This document shows, in pieces, positions 61,054-64,000 of a stretch of DNA of 64,000 nucleotides. A program made the position numbers and the translations under genes. This stretch comes from Polaribacter huanghezhanensis (GTDB lineage Bacteria > Bacteroidota > Bacteroidia > Flavobacteriales > Flavobacteriaceae): assembly GCF_030444335.1 (NCBI RefSeq), contig NZ_CP128595.1, forward strand, positions 992,001 to 1,056,000. Reading direction: 5' to 3'. The notes beneath the pieces were generated by a model. The model ran no database searches, was not told where the DNA came from, and saw nothing but the letters and a program-made list of their open reading frames with translations. Each line of letters opens with the position of its first letter. The first letter of the stretch is position 1.

Positions 61054-63318
61054 ATGGAGAACCCATATATTTTAATGCTTATTGCATTAACTCTTTTAGC
61101 AGTTATTGACCTTGTTGTTGGTGTAAGTAATGACGCAGTAAATTTTTTAAATTCGGCAATTGGCTCTAAGGCTATTTCGGTTAAGAAAATTTTAATTATT
61201 GCCAGTTTAGGAGTTTTTGTAGGTTCAGTTACCTCAAGTGGAATGATGGAAGTTGCCCGAAAAGGGATTTTTGTTCCGAGTGAATTTTACTTTAACGAAA
61301 TTATGTACATCTTTATGGCTGTAATGATTACAGACATTTTATTACTAGATGTTTTTAACTCGTTAGGAATGCCCACTTCTACAACAGTTTCTATTGTTTT
61401 TGAATTGTTAGGAGCAGCAGTTGCAATGGCGTTGATAAAAATTTATACTTCGGATAGTGGAGAAACCGCTGCAAATTTGGGTAAATATATCAATACAGAA
61501 ACAGCAATGTTTATCATATTTGGTATTCTCCTTTCTGTTGTCGTCGCTTTTACTGTCGGAGCAATTGTTCAATTTTTTTCGAGATTGATTTATTCTTTTC
61601 ATATAGAAAGCAGACCAACTTATATAAGTGCATTATTTGGTGGATTTGCAATTACAGCAATTACCTATTTTATCATTATTAAAGGATTAAAAGGAACACC
61701 ATTTTACAAAGATATTAAGCCTTTAATAGAAGGAAATTTGATGTGGATATTGACTATTGGATTTGTGTTTTGGTCTTTGATTTCTCAACTATTAATTAAG
61801 CTATTTAAAGTAAATGTTTTAAAATTAATTATTGGAATTGGTACGTTTTCATTAGCCTTAGCGTTTTCTGGAAATGATTTAGTTAACTTTATTGGTGTGC
61901 CAATTGCTGCTTGGAATTCTTATGAGGCTTGGCAAGCATCTGGAGTAGCAGCAGATGCTTTTTCTATGGGAGTTTTAGCTAAAAAAGTTCCTTCAAATAT
62001 TTGGATGTTGTTAATTGCTGGAGCAATAATGGTTGTAACAATTTGGACTTCTAAAAAAGCAAAAACAGTAATAGAAACAGGGGTTAATTTATCTCGTCAA
62101 GGAGAAGGTCATGAAAAATTTCAGCCAAATTCTATGTCTAGAATTGTTGTTAGAGGAGCGATGGGATTGAACACAGGAATTAGTTATCTTTTTCCAAAGA
62201 AAATGCTAACTTTTATTGATTCTAAATTTCAAAAACCTGTAATCGAATTATCAAAAAATAAATCGTACGAAATGCCAGCTTTTGATTTAATTAGAGCTTC
62301 AGTTAACTTAATTGTTGCAGGAATATTAATTTCTATAGGTACTTCTTTAAAACTACCATTATCTACAACATATGTAACTTTTATGGTTGCAATGGGAGCT
62401 TCTTTAGCGGATAGAGCATGGGGAAGAGAAAGCGCTGTGTACAGAGTTGCTGGTGTATTAAATGTAATTGGTGGTTGGTTTATGACCGCGATAGTTGCTT
62501 TTGTTGCTTCGGCTACTGTAGCATATTTAATCAATTTAGGCGGTATTGTAATGGTTGGTGTATTGCTATTATTGGTTTTCGGAATTATTGCAAGAAGCTA
62601 TATTAAACTTGCAAAGAAATCTCAAGAAGAAAAGAAACAGGTATACATAGAAAGAGCTGAGTTAATTACTATTAATGGCGTAATTGAAGAAAGCTCAGAT
62701 CATATTTCAGAAGTTGCTTCTCGTGTAAACAAATTATACACCAATGTTGTTGATGATTTGGCAAAACACGATTTGAATAAATTGCGTAAAACCGATAAAC
62801 ATGTTGGTAAATTAAACGATGAAATAGATGACTTAAAAGACGGAGTATTTTATTTTATTAAATCGTTAGATGAAACATCTGTACAAGCAAGTAGGTTTTA
62901 TATTTTAGTATTAGGATATTTGCAAGATGTTGCACAATCTATTAGTTATATTTCTAGAGCAAGTTTTAAACATGTAAATAACAACCATAAAAATCTTAAA
63001 AAAGGACAGTTAAAGGATTTAAAAGAAATTGACAATCAATTAACAGACTTATTAGATAAAGTAAGTGATGTTTTTGAAAACAGAACTTTTGATCGTTTAG
63101 ATGGTATTTTAATTGAAAAACAAGAATTATTAAACGATGTTTCTGAATCCATTGAAAAACAAGTAGCTAGAATTAGAACAGATGAAACAAGTCCTAAAAA
63201 TACTACATTGTATTTTAGTATTTTATTAGAAACTAAAGATTTGGTTGGTGCATTATTAAACTTATTGCAAACCTATCAAGAGTTTCATTTATCTACAAAA
63301 GAGATAGAAGAGCTTTAA
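61054..63318 (+). CDS. PiT-family phosphate transporter with C-terminal PhoU-like domain
   Basis: The 754-residue protein has about ten to twelve membrane helices with the two PiT signatures GVSNDAVNFLNSAIGSKAIS near residue 23 and SGNDLVNFIGVPIAAW near residue 275. After residue 530 it continues as about 220 residues of predicted helices (DHISEVASRVNKLYTNVVDDL and later YFSILLETKDLVGALL) that resemble a PhoU domain fused in place of a separate gene. PiT proteins import metal-phosphate by proton or sodium symport. Possible Pho repeats precede it. Confidence 0.92.
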   Translation: MENPYILMLIALTLLAVIDLVVGVSNDAVNFLNSAIGSKAISVKKILIIASLGVFVGSVTSSGMMEVARKGIFVPSEFYFNEIMYIFMAVMITDILLLDVFNSLGMPTSTTVSIVFELLGAAVAMALIKIYTSDSGETAANLGKYINTETAMFIIFGILLSVVVAFTVGAIVQFFSRLIYSFHIESRPTYISALFGGFAITAITYFIIIKGLKGTPFYKDIKPLIEGNLMWILTIGFVFWSLISQLLIKLFKVNVLKLIIGIGTFSLALAFSGNDLVNFIGVPIAAWNSYEAWQASGVAADAFSMGVLAKKVPSNIWMLLIAGAIMVVTIWTSKKAKTVIETGVNLSRQGEGHEKFQPNSMSRIVVRGAMGLNTGISYLFPKKMLTFIDSKFQKPVIELSKNKSYEMPAFDLIRASVNLIVAGILISIGTSLKLPLSTTYVTFMVAMGASLADRAWGRESAVYRVAGVLNVIGGWFMTAIVAFVASATVAYLINLGGIVMVGVLLLLVFGIIARSYIKLAKKSQEEKKQVYIERAELITINGVIEESSDHISEVASRVNKLYTNVVDDLAKHDLNKLRKTDKHVGKLNDEIDDLKDGVFYFIKSLDETSVQASRFYILVLGYLQDVAQSISYISRASFKHVNNNHKNLKKGQLKDLKEIDNQLTDLLDKVSDVFENRTFDRLDGILIEKQELLNDVSESIEKQVARIRTDETSPKNTTLYFSILLETKDLVGALLNLLQTYQEFHLSTKEIEEL

Positions 63319-63334
63319 GAAAGGCTAAATTAGT

Positions 63335-63366
63335 TAAAAAAACCGAGTAGATACTCGGTTTTTTTA
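63335..63366. terminator. Terminator after the PiT gene
   Basis: AACCGAGTA and TACTCGGTT form a 9-bp stem with a short loop and are flanked by A7 and T7 runs, so it can serve both convergent genes. Confidence 0.9.
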
Positions 63367-63376
63367 TGCGATAAAC

Positions 63377-64000
63377 TTAAGATTCTAAAGACAACAAAAC
63401 CATTCTCAACTCCATAAAAGTAAAACTTTTATGTACTTTTTCTTTAAGCTCTGTTAAGTTTTTAAACTCAGTTTCTTCAATAGCTTTTATAATTTTTTTA
63501 TAGCGTTTTAGTGCAATCAATTCTAAAATATCAATTTCTCCAGACGGAATATAACTTGCCAAATGACTTTCAACGGTTCCAGAAGTTAAACTACGTTCTT
63601 TGGCAATTTCTTTTACAGACAATCCGCTTTTAAACAATTCAAAAGAAATTTGCTTTGTTGGTTTTTTATCTTCTCTTTTTTGTTGATTTAAATGATTGAT
63701 TCCGTTTTCTTTACAATAGTTTGTAATTAATTCTAAAATTTCTTCGCCATATTTTTGAACACGAATTTTCCCCATTCCGTTTATTTTCAACAATTCTTTT
63801 TCAGTTCTAGGAAGTTCATCACAGAGCAAGTATAAGGTTTCTTGGGTGAAAATCTGAAAATGCGGAATGTTTTCTGCTTTGGCAATAGCATCTCTCAATT
63901 CTCGTAATTTTAACGCAATAATTGGGTCTCTTTTAGAAGCAACTTTTTTCTTTTTTGGTTTTTCAACATTTTGTAAAACTGCGTTTGCTCTAACTTGTAA
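63377..64000 (-). CDS. Helicase C-terminal part with HRDC and HTH domains, truncated by the window edge
   Basis: The frame is open from base 64000 (coding LQVRANAVLQNVEKPKKKK) to TTA at 63377. The visible 207 residues contain a basic linker, an HRDC-like domain (ALKLRELRDAIAKAEN...LPRTEKELLKINGMGKIRVQKYG) and a helix-turn-helix region of the helicase HTH_40 type (SGLSVKEIAKERSLTSGTVESHLASY). This C-terminal layout is found in RecQ- and PIF1-like helicases of Bacteroidota; the motor domains lie outside, so I do not name the gene. It is convergent with the PiT gene. Confidence 0.8.
   Translation of the reverse strand, partial: LQVRANAVLQNVEKPKKKKVASKRDPIIALKLRELRDAIAKAENIPHFQIFTQETLYLLCDELPRTEKELLKINGMGKIRVQKYGEEILELITNYCKENGINHLNQQKREDKKPTKQISFELFKSGLSVKEIAKERSLTSGTVESHLASYIPSGEIDILELIALKRYKKIIKAIEETEFKNLTELKEKVHKSFTFMELRMVLLSLES

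Overview
The window is chromosomal DNA from a member of the phylum Bacteroidota, very probably a marine Flavobacteriaceae (a Polaribacter/Tenacibaculum-like organism). The evidence is strong AT-richness, Bacteroidota-type promoters (TTG, 17-20 bp, TAnnTTTG), A-rich start regions without Shine-Dalgarno sites, and lineage marker genes: gldD, gldE, sprA, remB, a DUF5686 outer-membrane protein, a TraR/DksA protein with a degraded zinc finger, and a Bacteroidota-type cytochrome oxidase operon. The genus is inferred from gene content, not proven.

Layout. 1-3.9 kb: end of ileS, a DksA/TraR-like regulator and lspA. 3.9-6.4 kb (minus): an operon of a small Cys-tailed protein, a multi-pass membrane protein, a histidine kinase and a LuxR-type response regulator. 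6.5-10.9 kb: uvrC, a patatin fused to an outer-membrane barrel, and a MORN-like secreted protein. 11-13.1 kb (minus): RNase G, a 29-residue ribosomal-type peptide and HU. 13.2-16.7 kb: mutY-ssb-gldE-gldD, the flavobacterial gliding cluster. 16.7-20.4 kb: a metal-binding-fold lipoprotein, an EamA transporter, rplU-rpmA and waaA. 20.4-28.8 kb: two half-size YeeE/YedE sulfur transporters and a molybdenum cofactor region (moaA, moeA, moaC, mobA, moeB, and on the other strand moaE and moaD). 28.8-34.4 kb: a DUF5686 protein, a frameshifted maeB and ruvA. 34.4-46.5 kb: sprA, gcvH, vanZ-like, tonB, deoC, an acyltransferase and remB. 46.5-46.9 kb: a possible small RNA and two tRNA genes. 47.0-52.0 kb: cyoE, oxidase subunits III, III and IV, and SCO-type assembly factors. 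52.1-59.6 kb: tolC-like, serine hydrolase, tsaB, MscS and YyaL-like genes. 59.7-63.3 kb: a divergent phosphate porin and PiT-PhoU transporter. 63.4-64 kb: the end of a helicase.

How genes work together. sprA, gldD, gldE and remB belong to gliding motility and type IX secretion. The mo genes would build molybdopterin and its nucleotide form, although no molybdoenzyme lies in the window. The cox cluster supplies heme O, small oxidase subunits and copper delivery for an oxidase whose subunits I and II lie elsewhere. The porin and PiT form an outer/inner membrane phosphate route, with Pho-box-like 11-bp repeats between them.

Most notable. A family of short palindromic elements with TGTC...GACA ends is concentrated between 19.9 and 28.5 kb. 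It has entered the reading frames of waaA, moeA, mobA and moeB without breaking them, much like the Rickettsia palindromic elements. Other points worth attention are the four-gene signalling operon, the candidate Pho operator, a promoter-plus-terminator pair that may define a small RNA, the poly-A frameshift in maeB, and hairpins in the rng leader and across stop codons. No CRISPR array, rRNA, prophage or complete insertion sequence was seen.
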